A DNA stretch of 64,000 nt from an uncultured Sinobacteraceae bacterium (GCA_937902995.1 CALEKY010000109.1:11037-75036); one strand, 5' to 3'. Counted from the first letter of the stretch, positions 45,967-54,446 are shown. A program made the numbers and translations. Notes: generated from the sequence alone by a model not told the origin.

Positions 45967-46209
45967 GTGGGGTGACTCGAGAGAGGCGGCACTCGAACCC
46001 ATTCTAGGCCGGCATGCGTCGCCCGGGCCTTCCCCCAAGGAGAAATAATTAAACGCGGCGGTGCGGACGTCGATTCTGCAGATTCGACATTTGCACAGCG
46101 TTGTCACTTCTAACGGTTGCGCTGCGTTGCTCGCGGTCTCGTTGGGGGTATAGTTTTCGGCGGGCGACGTTTACGTATCGCCCACTATTAGAAGATGTAG
46201 GTGGGGACC

Positions 46210-47313
46210 ATGAAGAACGCATTTGTAGGCTGCGTCGGGGTGACGTTGGCCTTGTTCGGTGCCGGCGCTTCGGCCGAGTACCGCGTGCCGCGGCTGGCCG
46301 ATGGCACGCCGGATTTCCAAGGCGTATGGACGAATGCAACGGCGACGCCGCTCGAGCGTGCACCGGCGCTGGGAACCCGCCGCACGTATACGGCCGAGGA
46401 AGTGGCAAAGGTCGAAGGCACCGCGCGTGCACGTGTCGAGAACGACGACAAGCCGACGGATCCGAACATCAAGATCGGCGCCGCTGCGTCGCTTCCGCCC
46501 CTCGGGAATTACAACCAGTTCTGGACGGACCGCGGCTTGACCGTCGCCACCATCAATGGCGAGAAGCGTTCGTCCATCATCATCGATCCGCCGGACGGGC
46601 GCATTCCGCTCCTGCATTCGCAGGTCAAGGCGGGCGTGCGCCGACCCGATGCGGCCGCGTTTGCTGGCGGCGAATTGGGCGAGGCGTTTACAGGTCCAGA
46701 AGGTTTTCCGATCGCGGGACAGTCCGAGGAGATGCCGCGCAACCAGCCGCAGTTCGATTTCGCGGGCCGGGCCGATCATCCCGAGCAGCGCAGCCTCGGC
46801 GAGCGATGCATTCTCGGTTTCGGCTCGACGTCGGGTCCGCCGATGCTGCCGACGATGTACAACAGCTACTACCAGATCGTGCAGTCGCCGGGGCACGTCA
46901 TGATCCTGGTCGAGATGGTGCACGATGCACGCATCATTCGGATCAACGGCAAGCCGCTGCCGAAGAGCATCAAGAAATGGATGGGCGATTCCGTCGGTCG
47001 CTGGGAAGGCGACACGCTCGTCGTGACGACCACGAATTTCCGCTCGGAGCAGAGCTTCCGCGGCTCGTCGGAGCACGCAGTGATCACCGAGCGCTTCACG
47101 CGCGTCTCGGACGATCAGATCAACTATCGTTTCACGGTCGACGATCCCACGGCCTTTACCGCGAGCTTCACGGGCGAGCTGCCGTTCACGCGTGTGGATG
47201 CCAACGTCTATGAATATGCGTGCCACGAGGGCAACTATGCGTTGCCCGGCATCCTCGCGGGTGCCCGTGCCGCGGAAGAGAAGGCGGCTCGCGAAGGCAA
47301 GCAACCCCTCTAA
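46210..47313 (+). CDS. Secreted protein of a large uncharacterised family
   Basis: 367 residues with a signal peptide (MKNAFVGCVGVTLALFGAGASA). The mature part opens YRVPRLADGTPDFQGVWTNAT and later has SVGRWEGDTLVVTTTNF and YEYACHEGNYALPGIL. These phrases recur in a family of exported proteins abundant in Acidobacteriota and some proteobacteria; no biochemical role is known to me. The core with GRWEGDTLVV looks beta-rich, lipocalin-like. AGGTGGGG precedes the ATG at 46210. It is a single gene with its own strong terminator. Confidence 0.75.
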   Translation: MKNAFVGCVGVTLALFGAGASAEYRVPRLADGTPDFQGVWTNATATPLERAPALGTRRTYTAEEVAKVEGTARARVENDDKPTDPNIKIGAAASLPPLGNYNQFWTDRGLTVATINGEKRSSIIIDPPDGRIPLLHSQVKAGVRRPDAAAFAGGELGEAFTGPEGFPIAGQSEEMPRNQPQFDFAGRADHPEQRSLGERCILGFGSTSGPPMLPTMYNSYYQIVQSPGHVMILVEMVHDARIIRINGKPLPKSIKKWMGDSVGRWEGDTLVVTTTNFRSEQSFRGSSEHAVITERFTRVSDDQINYRFTVDDPTAFTASFTGELPFTRVDANVYEYACHEGNYALPGILAGARAAEEKAAREGKQPL

Positions 47314-47334
47314 CCGAGCTCGATAGACCGTCGT

Positions 47335-47364
47335 GCGGCCGCCTCATGGCGGCCGCGCTTTTTT
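47335..47364 (+). terminator. Rho-independent terminator
   Basis: A perfect 9-bp stem (GCGGCCGCC / GGCGGCCGC) with loop TCAT, followed by GC and six T, 21 bases after the stop of the secreted-protein gene. Confidence 0.9.
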
Positions 47365-47540
47365 GGGGCACCGAGTTTCGCCTCGCAGACCGATGCGGGC
47401 ATTTCGTTCGCTGCATTTTTCAATGCTTCCCTGCTGGACGTTTGCCCGCTATTGGTGGCATCGTCTCATGGCAATTCATCGGTAAGTAACGACGCTCCGC
47501 CGGCGGCGGCAGCGTTCGAATTCGGCAAGAGGGGGTTTCA

Positions 47541-48839
47541 ATGCGCTTCAATCCGACCGGCGCGTTTGCGCGCGGTTTCGTTCTCCTAGTTGCAATCGTC
47601 GTCTCCGGCGTTGCCGGCGCGCGCAACGATGTGCCGCGCATCAAGGCCGAGCGCGTCGGCATGTCGACTCAGCGCTTGGCGCTGATGACGGACAAGATGC
47701 AGGAGGTGGTCGACCAGGGGAAAGTGTCCGGCGTCGTCACGCTCGTGGCACGACACGGCAAGGTCGTGCATCTCGATGCAGTCGGCAAACAAGACATCGA
47801 GGCCGACAAGCCCATGAGGACCGACTCGATCTTCCGCATCTACTCGATGACGAAGCCCGTCACCGCCGTTGCGATGATGATCCTGTTCGAGCAAGGCAAG
47901 TGGCAGCTCAACGATCCGGTCGCGAAGTTCATCCCGGAGTTCAAGGATCTCAAGGTGTACGCGGGCACGGATGCGGAGGGCAAACCGATCCTCGAGCCGC
48001 AGAAGCATCCGATGACGATGCGCGAGCTGATGTCCCACACCGCCGGCTTCACGTACGGATTCTTCAGCAACTCGCCCGTCGACAAGATGCAGCTCCAGGC
48101 CAACGTGCTGGACAACAACATCACGCTGGAGGAGATGATTCGACGCGTCGCGAAGCTGCCGTTGGCGTCGCAGCCGGGCGCGCGTTGGCACTACAGCATT
48201 GCCGTCGACATTCAGGGCTACATCGTCGAGAAGCTCTCGGGCATGCCGTTCGATGAGTTCCTCGCGAAACACATTTTCGAGCCGCTCAAGATGGTCGACA
48301 CCGGCTTCTATGTACCGCAGGAGAAGCTGCACCGCCTCGCGCAGGTCTACAACGTCGATCAGAACGGCAAGCTCCGAGTCGAGAACGGCGGTTTCAATCG
48401 CGATTACTCGAAGCGTCCGGCCTTGCTGTCGGGCGGCGGCGGCCTCGTGTCGACGGCCGCGGACTATTTCCGCTTCTGCCAGATGCTGTTGAACGGCGGC
48501 ACGCTCGATGGCGTGCGCATTCTTTCGCCGCTCACCGTCGAGCTCATGCGCACGAACGCGATCGGCGACTTGTACGCAGGGCTCGGCGGACCGGGCGTCA
48601 AGTTCGGCTTGGGATTCGCGATCACGGCCGATCCGATGGCGAGCGGCGGCTACTACGGCGAAGGCACCTATTGGTGGGGCGGTGCGGCCGGCACCTGGTT
48701 CTGGATCGATCCCGTCCGCGATCTCATCGTCATCGGCATGATCCAGCACCTCGGCGCATCGTCGGCCAACGCAGCCGGCATGCCGGATCTGCGCGGGCTG
48801 TCGCGTTCGATCGCGTACTCGGCAATCGTCGACGAGTGA
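47541..48839 (+). CDS. Serine beta-lactamase-fold hydrolase (class C/EstB-like)
   Basis: 432 residues. A signal peptide ends near GVAGA. The S-x-x-K motif is Ser102-Met-Thr-Lys105; the second motif position reads HYSIAVD, as in esterases of this fold rather than the Y-x-N of true AmpC enzymes, and the third is WGGAAGT. It is therefore likely a periplasmic esterase, not an antibiotic-resistance enzyme. A GAGGGGG site precedes the ATG. A 14-bp hairpin follows. Confidence 0.85.
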   Translation: MRFNPTGAFARGFVLLVAIVVSGVAGARNDVPRIKAERVGMSTQRLALMTDKMQEVVDQGKVSGVVTLVARHGKVVHLDAVGKQDIEADKPMRTDSIFRIYSMTKPVTAVAMMILFEQGKWQLNDPVAKFIPEFKDLKVYAGTDAEGKPILEPQKHPMTMRELMSHTAGFTYGFFSNSPVDKMQLQANVLDNNITLEEMIRRVAKLPLASQPGARWHYSIAVDIQGYIVEKLSGMPFDEFLAKHIFEPLKMVDTGFYVPQEKLHRLAQVYNVDQNGKLRVENGGFNRDYSKRPALLSGGGGLVSTAADYFRFCQMLLNGGTLDGVRILSPLTVELMRTNAIGDLYAGLGGPGVKFGLGFAITADPMASGGYYGEGTYWWGGAAGTWFWIDPVRDLIVIGMIQHLGASSANAAGMPDLRGLSRSIAYSAIVDE

Positions 48840-48884
48840 TCGATCGGTCTGTGCGCGCTGTCGCGCGCTGAAGGCAGGACGCCG

Positions 48885-48918
48885 GGCTGTTCGCGAGGCA
48901 TGGACCTCGCGAACAGCC
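48885..48918. terminator. Two-way terminator hairpin
   Basis: A perfect 14-bp stem (GGCTGTTCGCGAGG / CCTCGCGAACAGCC) with a 6-base loop, between the convergent esterase and propeller genes. T-runs are weak on both sides. Confidence 0.7.
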
Positions 48919-48929
48919 GAGCCTTACGA

Positions 48930-50060
48930 TTACTTCTTCTTCACGTATTTCGCGAGCTTCCGCGGTCCGACTTCGGCGCCGTAGACATTGCCGGCTGCAT
49001 CCACTGCGACGCCTTCAGCGACCCAGGTGCCGGCACCGCAAGTCGGCGGATTGCCTGGCTGAGTGCCGCGCGGGCACGTCGGTAGCGGATCCGGGATGAA
49101 TGCCGTGACCTTGCCGTCCGTGACGCTGCCGATACGAATGCCGCGTATCCAATCGCCGTGTGCCGGATTGATGCTGCCCGACTCGGAATCCGCCGAATAC
49201 AGCACGTCGTGCTGGTCGATATAGAGCCCGCTCGGACGGCTGAACTGATACCACTCGGCGATCTGATTCATGTCCTTGTCGAAGACCAGCACGCGGTTGT
49301 TCGAACGGTCGCCGACATAGAGATTGCCTTTCGAATCCATCGCCAACGCGTGCGGCTGGTTGAATTGCAACGGGCCGCTGCCGCGCGTGCCCCACGCCTG
49401 AATGAACTTGCCGTCCTTCGAGAATTTGACGATGCGATCGTTCTGATTCTGACCGTGGCCTTCGGCAATGAAGATCTCGCCCTTGTCGTTCGTGATCACA
49501 TCGTTCGGCTGCCAGCAGCACTCCGTCGGTCCAGTGGCGCCGCCCGGCTTACCGATTGTCATCAGAAGCTCGCCCGTCGGGCTGAACTTGAAGACTTGAT
49601 GGCCTTTGGTCGCTTCCGGACTCGGTCCGGTCATTGTTGGCCGCGGAGTGCCGGGAGGCAGCTGCGGACGCGGCGCGTTGTCTTGACCGTCGGTGACCCA
49701 GACATTGCCGTCGCTGTCGACGTGAATGCCGTGGGGAAAGATCATCAGGCCCTTGCCGAAGCTACGGACGAGATTGCCGTGCTCGTCGAAGAGCAGAATC
49801 GGATCGACGTCGGGCGCATTCAGGCACGAATTCGCACCGCAGCGTTCCGCAACCCAGATCGACTTGCCGTCTTTGTCGATATCGACAGCGCTCGTGGAAC
49901 CCCACGTGCGGCCCGGCGGCATCTTGAAGAAATCGTCGATGCGCTCGTACGGATTCGGGGCGTCGTTGACCGGCGCCATATTCGAGTCAGCGAGCGCTTG
50001 AGCTTGCCAGCCGAGCGCACACAGCGCCGCGGCGAGCTTCAGTCGGCCGATTGGAGTCAT
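48930..50060 (-). CDS. Secreted NHL-repeat beta-propeller protein
   Basis: 376 residues with a signal peptide ending near AQALADS. At least five NHL-like blades can be read (GIHVDSDGNVWVTDGQ; VFKFSPTGELLMTIGKPG; PNDVITNDKGEIFIAEGHG; PHALAMDSKGNLYVGDRSNNRVLVFD; GVAVDAAGNVYGAEVGPRKL). Such six-bladed propellers include peptidyl-glycine lyases and lactonases as well as non-enzymatic binding proteins; no catalytic set is evident. AGGGGGGAT stands before the ATG at 50060. It ends KYVKKK. Confidence 0.78.
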   Translation of the reverse strand: MTPIGRLKLAAALCALGWQAQALADSNMAPVNDAPNPYERIDDFFKMPPGRTWGSTSAVDIDKDGKSIWVAERCGANSCLNAPDVDPILLFDEHGNLVRSFGKGLMIFPHGIHVDSDGNVWVTDGQDNAPRPQLPPGTPRPTMTGPSPEATKGHQVFKFSPTGELLMTIGKPGGATGPTECCWQPNDVITNDKGEIFIAEGHGQNQNDRIVKFSKDGKFIQAWGTRGSGPLQFNQPHALAMDSKGNLYVGDRSNNRVLVFDKDMNQIAEWYQFSRPSGLYIDQHDVLYSADSESGSINPAHGDWIRGIRIGSVTDGKVTAFIPDPLPTCPRGTQPGNPPTCGAGTWVAEGVAVDAAGNVYGAEVGPRKLAKYVKKK

Positions 50061-50185
50061 GTGACGATCCCCCCTGAGCATTTGTCAAGAAATGTTGCTG
50101 CGACAACGGGCCGATGATCGGCGCAGCCTCGAATTGTCGGCTGACGGGACTGTGTTCGAGGAAAGGATTGGAGTCAACTCTGGGG

Positions 50186-50230
50186 CTGAAGACTGAAGAC
50201 TGAAGGCGAAGGCGAAGGCGAAGGCAAGAG
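50186..50230. repeat. Short tandem repeats (GACTGAA heptamers, GGCGAA hexamers)
   Basis: GACTGAA twice followed by GGCGAA three times, in the 270-base space before the second glutathione transferase gene. Nothing else was found there. Confidence 0.6.
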
Positions 50231-50330
50231 CATGCTTCGGAAGCTCGCGTCGCATGTGCGTTCGACTGCAGCGCGGTTCTAGAGGAGACTTGCATGCTGT
50301 GCGCCTTATCTACAGCCTGGAGGAGCAGCA

Positions 50331-50963
50331 GTGCTCGAAGTGCATCACTTGAACAACTCGCGTTCGCAACGTGTGCTGTGGCTCCTCGAGGAGCTCGGGC
50401 TCGATTACACGATCGTCCGTTACGAACGCGAGCCGACGATGTTCGCGCCAGCATCGCTGCAGACGATTCATCCGCTCGGCAAGTCGCCGGTCGTTCGCGA
50501 TGGGGAACGCGTGATTGCCGAGTCCGGCGCCATCATCGAGTACCTGCTCGCGCAATATGGACAGGGCAAGCTCGCACTCGAACCAACTGCGCCGTCCTAT
50601 TGGCAGTTCCGCTATTGGATGCATTACGCGGAAGGCTCGCTCATGCCGCAGCTCTTGCTGAAGGTGTACATGGCCAGAATCGGCGAAGCGGCAACGCGTC
50701 TGGCCGAGCGCGTCGAGTCGCAAGTGAGCTTGCATCTCGGCTTCGTCGAGCAGCAGCTCGGCGATGCAGAGTATCTCGCGGGCGAGGCATTCACGGCTGC
50801 CGATATTCAGATGAGCTTTCCGCTGGAGGTCGCGGCGGCGCAGCGCCTACTGAACGATCGATATCCACGTCTACGCGCATGGCTGCAGCGCGTGCACGCG
50901 CGTCCTGCCTATCATCGCGCGCTCGAGAAGGGTGGAAAGTACGATTACGCTCGCGACTCGTGA
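50331..50963 (+). CDS. Glutathione S-transferase
   Basis: 210 residues from a GTG with GGAGGAG ahead of it. The N-terminal domain reads VHHLNNSRSQRVLWLLEELGLDY, with SRS at the glutathione-binding position and KSPVVRDGERVIAESGAII carrying the cis-Pro and ES motif. The helical domain includes YLAGEAFTAADIQMSFPLE. It is not especially similar to the glutathione transferase at 37837. The ending YARDS and the TGA lie in CGTGACT-type heptamers. A holin-like gene follows. Confidence 0.87.
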   Translation: MLEVHHLNNSRSQRVLWLLEELGLDYTIVRYEREPTMFAPASLQTIHPLGKSPVVRDGERVIAESGAIIEYLLAQYGQGKLALEPTAPSYWQFRYWMHYAEGSLMPQLLLKVYMARIGEAATRLAERVESQVSLHLGFVEQQLGDAEYLAGEAFTAADIQMSFPLEVAAAQRLLNDRYPRLRAWLQRVHARPAYHRALEKGGKYDYARDS

Positions 50964-51018
50964 ATCGTTTTGCTATTCACGAAAACGACACGAACCCCGC
51001 ATCACGAGGAGGTCGACG

Positions 51019-51375
51019 ATGAGCATCATTTTGTCTTGGCTAATTCTTTCATTTGCCGTCTGGGTGACGGACGCCGTACTGCCGGGCTTTCATGTCAAGA
51101 GCGCAAAGAGCGCTTTGCTCGTGGCGGCCATTTTCGGCGTTCTGAACTTCCTGCTCGGCTGGCTGTTCTTCGCTGTCTTCACCGTTCTGACGCTCGGGTT
51201 GGCATGGTTGCTCGCGTTCATTACGCGCTGGATCATCAACGCCATCCTGCTCGTCATCACCGACAAGCTCACCGATCACTTGAAGATCGACAGCTTCGGC
51301 TGGGCGCTCGCTGGCGCGTTCGTCATGTCGCTCGTGGGCACGTTTGGGGAGTGGGTAGTGCGGAGCGTGTTTTGA
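51019..51375 (+). CDS. Small membrane protein, phage holin family 4 superfamily type
   Basis: 118 residues with four hydrophobic segments (SIILSWLILSFAVWVTDAVLPG; LLVAAIFGVLNFLLGWLFF; FTVLTLGLAWLLAFITRW; LAGAFVMSLVGTFGEWVV) and the loop DKLTDHLKIDSFGWAL. The family is chromosomal and widespread; despite the name, no lytic role is shown. GAGGAGG precedes the ATG at 51019. A perfect hairpin starts at its stop codon. Confidence 0.8.
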   Translation: MSIILSWLILSFAVWVTDAVLPGFHVKSAKSALLVAAIFGVLNFLLGWLFFAVFTVLTLGLAWLLAFITRWIINAILLVITDKLTDHLKIDSFGWALAGAFVMSLVGTFGEWVVRSVF

Positions 51376-51400
51376 TCCGCGCTGCGTTCGCAGCGCGGAT
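51375..51400 (+). terminator. Hairpin starting at the stop codon of the holin-like gene
   Basis: A perfect 12-bp stem (ATCCGCGCTGCG / CGCAGCGCGGAT) around TT; its first base is the A of the TGA stop. No T-run follows. Confidence 0.55.
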
Positions 51401-51401
51401 G

Positions 51402-51532
51402 GCTACAGGCTACAGGCGGCGGTAAGAGGGAAGCGCTTCGCGCCGGCGCGGCCTGAGGTGTTGCTCGTGAGTCGTGAGTGGTGAGTCGCAAGGCGCGCGT
51501 CCGCGCGCCCTTCCTACAGCCTACAACCTAAT
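51402..51532. repeat. Heptamer repeats (CTACAGG, CGTGAGT, CCTACAG types) with a hairpin
   Basis: CTACAGG twice near 51403; CGTGAGT twice and GGTGAGT near 51467-51488; the hairpin GGCGCGC-GTCC-GCGCGCC at 51492-51509; then CCTACAG and CCTACAA, the inverse of the first group. All lie between two convergent genes. Confidence 0.7.
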
Positions 51533-51535
51533 GTC

Positions 51536-51565
51536 TCGGCGGATTTCAAACCTGAAATCCGCCGA
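51536..51565 (-). terminator. Hairpin overlapping the stop codon of yeiH
   Basis: A perfect 13-bp stem (TCGGCGGATTTCA / TGAAATCCGCCGA) with loop AACC. It includes the last codons and the TGA of the yeiH-like gene, so message end and coding end coincide. Confidence 0.5.
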
Positions 51566-52652
51566 ACAGCACCGATGCAATCACCAGCGCCACTGCGAGG
51601 TTGAATACGGTCGCCGTGCCGAACACCAGGACCGGTCGCCAGCCTTCGGCGAGCAGCTTCGTGACACGGAATTCGAGCCCGATGCTGACGAAGGCGAGAA
51701 TGAGGAAATAGGCGCGCAGTGTATTCGCCGCGCCGATGGCGGCGCTCGAACCGCCGGATTGGAGGAACAAGGTCGCAATGACCGAGGCGAGGATGAAGCC
51801 GATGACGAACTTCGGAAACCGCGCCCACAGGTCTCTGCCGACGCCTTTCGTCGCTTCCTTGTTCTTCTCTACGTACAACGCGAAGTACACGGTGAGCGCA
51901 ACCGCGACGACGCCCATCAACACGTTCTGCGCCGCTTTGACGATCGCTGCGATCTGCAGCGCTTGTTCGCCGACGATGGCGCCCGCTGCGGCAACGGCGG
52001 CCGTCGTATCGATATTGCCGCCGATCCATGCGCCCGCAACCGGCTCGCTCAAGCCCAGCGTTTCGGCCAGCCAGGGCAGAATGAAAATCGAAGGCAGCGC
52101 GAACAGAATCACGAGCGTTGCCGTATAGGCGATCTGTTCGCGTGTCGCACGTACTGCGCCGGCCGCGGCGATTGCAGCGCTAACGCCGCAGATCGCGACC
52201 GATGAGGCAAGCAGCGCACGCAGCGTCTCGCCGATCTTCAATCGACCGGCAAGCCACCACGTGAAGAAGAACACGGCAGTCACCAGAAGGAGCGCCTGCA
52301 ACACGCCGCGGCTTCCCGCTTTCGCGATGACGTGCAAATGAATCGAAGCGCCGAGCAAGACGAGGCCGGTCTTGATGAAGAATTCGGTCTTGAAAGCCGC
52401 TGCGACTTTCTCGCGGATGCCGAGCAGGCCGATGACGCCGCTGCCGAGCAGTCCGAGCGCGATCGCATAGACCGGATACTCGACGGACTTGAGCCATACC
52501 CAATCGAACCAGGTGGGCAGGTTCTTTTCGAGATAGCGCGTGACCCAACCCAAACCGAGCACGAACGCCAAGCCCACGCCGGTCCAGGCCAGCGAGCCTT
52601 TGGCAGGGCGGTCGATGCCTGATTGCTCGAGTGCTGCCGATTCGGTAGCCAT
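51546..52652 (-). CDS. yeiH: YeiH/YadS-type putative sulfate exporter family membrane protein
   Basis: 368 residues with about ten membrane segments. Typical family phrases are YPVYAIALGLLGSGVIGLLGIREKV, LLGASIHLHVIAKAGSRG, LLASSVAICGVSAAIAAAGAV and EPVAGAWIGGNIDTTAAVAAAGA. The family (UPF0324) is called a putative sulfate exporter, mainly on gene context; the role is not firmly proven. The ATG at 52652 overlaps the stop of a 52-residue membrane protein gene by one base, so the two are coupled. Confidence 0.85.
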   Translation of the reverse strand: MATESAALEQSGIDRPAKGSLAWTGVGLAFVLGLGWVTRYLEKNLPTWFDWVWLKSVEYPVYAIALGLLGSGVIGLLGIREKVAAAFKTEFFIKTGLVLLGASIHLHVIAKAGSRGVLQALLLVTAVFFFTWWLAGRLKIGETLRALLASSVAICGVSAAIAAAGAVRATREQIAYTATLVILFALPSIFILPWLAETLGLSEPVAGAWIGGNIDTTAAVAAAGAIVGEQALQIAAIVKAAQNVLMGVVAVALTVYFALYVEKNKEATKGVGRDLWARFPKFVIGFILASVIATLFLQSGGSSAAIGAANTLRAYFLILAFVSIGLEFRVTKLLAEGWRPVLVFGTATVFNLAVALVIASVLFGGFQV

Positions 52653-52810
52653 CACCACAACACCGCATCTGGAATGGCGCCCAACAACGCCAGAAAAAGC
52701 AGGCCGAGCCCAACGATAGTGGCCCACCAATCTTCACTGATGCCGCCGCCGGACGGTTTGTCGGTAGCGGACAGCTCTGGCTCCCGCGTTCTTGAATCGA
52801 CGTCGCTCAT
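52652..52810 (-). CDS. 52-residue single-span membrane protein coupled to yeiH
   Basis: Below the usual length cut-off but clear. The protein begins MSDVDSRTREPELS, has ISEDWWATIVGLGLLF as start of one hydrophobic span and ends IPDAVLW. Its TGA overlaps the ATG of yeiH (TGATG). GGGGGA lies upstream of the ATG at 52810. The EDWW-(A)-hydrophobic pattern is known from short proteins next to yeiH homologues in other genomes, as I recall. It could be a small subunit or assembly partner of the exporter (inference). Confidence 0.7.
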   Translation of the reverse strand: MSDVDSRTREPELSATDKPSGGGISEDWWATIVGLGLLFLALLGAIPDAVLW

Positions 52811-52945
52811 GAGTCCCCCGTCGCGTCGTTGCGCGTGGATACCCCACCTTCAGCTTGGAATGCAGACGCAATTAATAACTCCGACCTTTGGGCGTTGTCC
52901 GCTAACTTGGAGCTAGATGGTCATGACGTAGAGGTATGAGCCTGA

Positions 52946-53137
52946 AGGCGACAGGCAACAGTGGGGCTTGGGGCTCGGGGCGTGGGACTCGGGGCTTGAG
53001 GCGTGGGGCTCGAATAAGAACACGTTTCGTGCGCGCTCCCTACTTCGCGACGCTCCTCAAACTCGCAAGAAACACCGCGTACGAACATTACGCGCGTTTC
53101 CTGTCCAAGCCCCAAGCCCCAAGTCCCACGCCCAGGA
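52946..53137. repeat. Heptamer tract with long inverted arms before the SMR gene
   Basis: GCGACAG, GCAACAG, then seven units of the type YGGGGCT (52961-53010), and the inverse orientation at 53105-53137. The arms at about 52977-53002 and 53107-53132 match at roughly 23 of 25 positions when one is inverted, with about 105 bases between. The AGGCGACAGGCAACAGT at 52946-52962 returns right after the SMR gene. No gene is seen in 52811-53233. Confidence 0.7.
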
Positions 53138-53233
53138 ATAACTGAGATTCCACCCGCTGCGATGATGCGGGTCATCTTTCGCGGTAGTTTGAAAATCGAT
53201 TCAATTGGCAGTTTCGATATTGCGAGTAGCGAA

Positions 53234-53551
53234 ATGGCTTGGATTCTGTTGTTTCTGGCTGGCGGATTGGAGATTGCGTGGGCGATCGGCATCAAGTACG
53301 CGAATGGCTTTACGCGATTGCTGCCGAGTGTCTTTACCATCGCGGCAGCCGCAGCGAGCTTTTATCTGCTCGGTCAGGCGGTCAAGTCGATTCCAGTCGG
53401 CACGGCCTACGCGGTGTGGAGCGGTATCGGAGCGGTGGGTGTTGCTCTCATTGGTATCGTGTTCTTGCGCGAAAGCGCCGACGCATTGCGCTTGTTGTTT
53501 CTGTCACTGATCGTGATCGGGATTGCAGGATTGAAGCTGGTGACGGATTAG
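53234..53551 (+). CDS. Small multidrug resistance (SMR) family transporter, SugE/Gdx-like
   Basis: 105 residues with four membrane segments. The essential Glu is in LFLAGGLEIAWAIGIKYANG; GTAYAVWSGIGAVGVALIGIVFLRE and ALRLLFLSLIVIGIAGLKL are family motifs. The GLEIAWAIGIKYANGFTRL wording is close to SugE-type members that export guanidinium or quaternary ammonium ions by proton exchange. The ATG at 53234 gives the canonical start; the ribosome binding site is weak. It is flanked by direct copies of a 17-base heptamer-type repeat. Confidence 0.85.
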   Translation: MAWILLFLAGGLEIAWAIGIKYANGFTRLLPSVFTIAAAAASFYLLGQAVKSIPVGTAYAVWSGIGAVGVALIGIVFLRESADALRLLFLSLIVIGIAGLKLVTD

Positions 53552-53697
53552 AGGCGACAGGCAACAGTAAGGCTTGGGGCGTGGTGCTTGGGGTATTGGC
53601 GACGAACGTGCCAACGCCATGCCTGCTACGTGACTGATGGTCAAAGTCGGAGAGAGCCTGAGGCGCTGCTCGCTGTCAACGATCAACTAGCAACTGC
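53552..53697. repeat. Heptamer repeats after the SMR gene
   Basis: AGGCGACAGGCAACAGT at 53552-53568, then CTTGGGG, CGTGGTG, CTTGGGG units; a second group CTGTCAA, CGATCAA, CTAGCAA at about 53676-53696. The remaining bases to 53839 hold nothing recognisable except the ribosome binding site of the next gene. Confidence 0.65.
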
Positions 53698-53839
53698 CCC
53701 GCAACGCTTCGATCGCCTCGGCATGCAGTTGCGGGCTGCTTGCGATGACGACGGCTGAGGCATGGGTGGCATCATTGCGAATTGCGCGAGGAGCGCGTTC
53801 CGGTGACGCTTCCTCCGTATCTCAGTTGGAGGAGCGATC

Positions 53840-54160
53840 ATGATCGTCACGACTACACCAAGCGTCGAAGGCAAGCGCATCACCAAGTATTGCGGCATCG
53901 CTTCCGGCGAAGCGATTCTCGGTGCGAATGTGTTCAAGGACATGTTCGCCGGTATACGCGATATCGTCGGGGGACGATCGGGAAGCTATGAGCGCGTGCT
54001 CCAGGATGCCCGCGACATGGCAATGGACGAGCTACAGGCGCAGGCAAAGAAATTAGGCGGTAATGCCGTGGTCGGCGTCGATTTGGACTATGAAGTGCTG
54101 GGAAAGGACAACGGAATGCTGATGGTGACGGCCAGCGGAACGGCGGTGATTGTGGAATGA
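53840..54160 (+). CDS. YbjQ/UPF0145 family protein
   Basis: 106 residues. The family phrases ITKYCGIASGEAILGANVFKD, SYERVLQDARDMAMDELQAQAKKLGGNAVVGVDLDYE and the final MLMVTASGTAVIV are all present. Structures of the family show pentameric small barrels with a possible metal site; the function is not established. TTGGAGGAG precedes the ATG. A 7-bp hairpin (CCGCGCG-AA-CGCGCGG, 54171-54186) follows the stop. Confidence 0.85.
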   Translation: MIVTTTPSVEGKRITKYCGIASGEAILGANVFKDMFAGIRDIVGGRSGSYERVLQDARDMAMDELQAQAKKLGGNAVVGVDLDYEVLGKDNGMLMVTASGTAVIVE

Positions 54161-54193
54161 CCTAACCCGCGCGAACGCGCGGATCGCTATCAA

Positions 54194-54397
54194 CTATCCA
54201 CTCATCCTCGGCGGCTCGCCGAGATGAAATATTTCCCGCAGCGCATTGCGTAACTCGGGACCGTCTTTGTGGCCATGTGTTTCGCAGGCGTGCTTGGCGG
54301 CCGCTTCCATGAGCTCCTTTTCGGAATCGGCGGCGATGATCGCGGAGCAATGACCTTCGCTCGGCAGCTCGCTGCAATCGGCGTAGAGGCGCTCCAT
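54194..54397 (-). CDS. DUF1059 family small protein
   Basis: 67 residues: MERLYADCSELPSEGHCSAI, a short helix (SEKELMEAAAKHACETHGHKD) and a C-terminal helix (PELRNALREIFHLG). This is the usual DUF1059 layout with its conserved Cys residues near 8, 17 and 40. The function is unknown. The stop TAG falls in heptamer units of the type TTGATAG/TGGATAG (54184-54211). Confidence 0.8.
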   Translation of the reverse strand: MERLYADCSELPSEGHCSAIIAADSEKELMEAAAKHACETHGHKDGPELRNALREIFHLGEPPRMSG

Positions 54398-54446
54398 GGG
54401 AACCTCCGAAGTTTCAGGGTGCTGTTATAAGCTTGGTGGTGGAAGA

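Noticed and set aside
47541..48839. Class C beta-lactamase (antibiotic resistance)
   Set aside because: The S-x-x-K motif is present, but the Tyr motif reads YSI rather than Y-x-N and the third motif is WGG; an esterase of the same fold is more likely.
51019..51375. Prophage remnant suggested by the holin-like gene
   Set aside because: This membrane family is common as a single chromosomal gene and no other phage gene is nearby.
53138..53233. Guanidine riboswitch before the SMR gene
   Set aside because: A small hairpin (ACCCGC/GCGGGT) exists, but the paired ACGR loops of the guanidine-II type and the ykkC-type motifs were not found.
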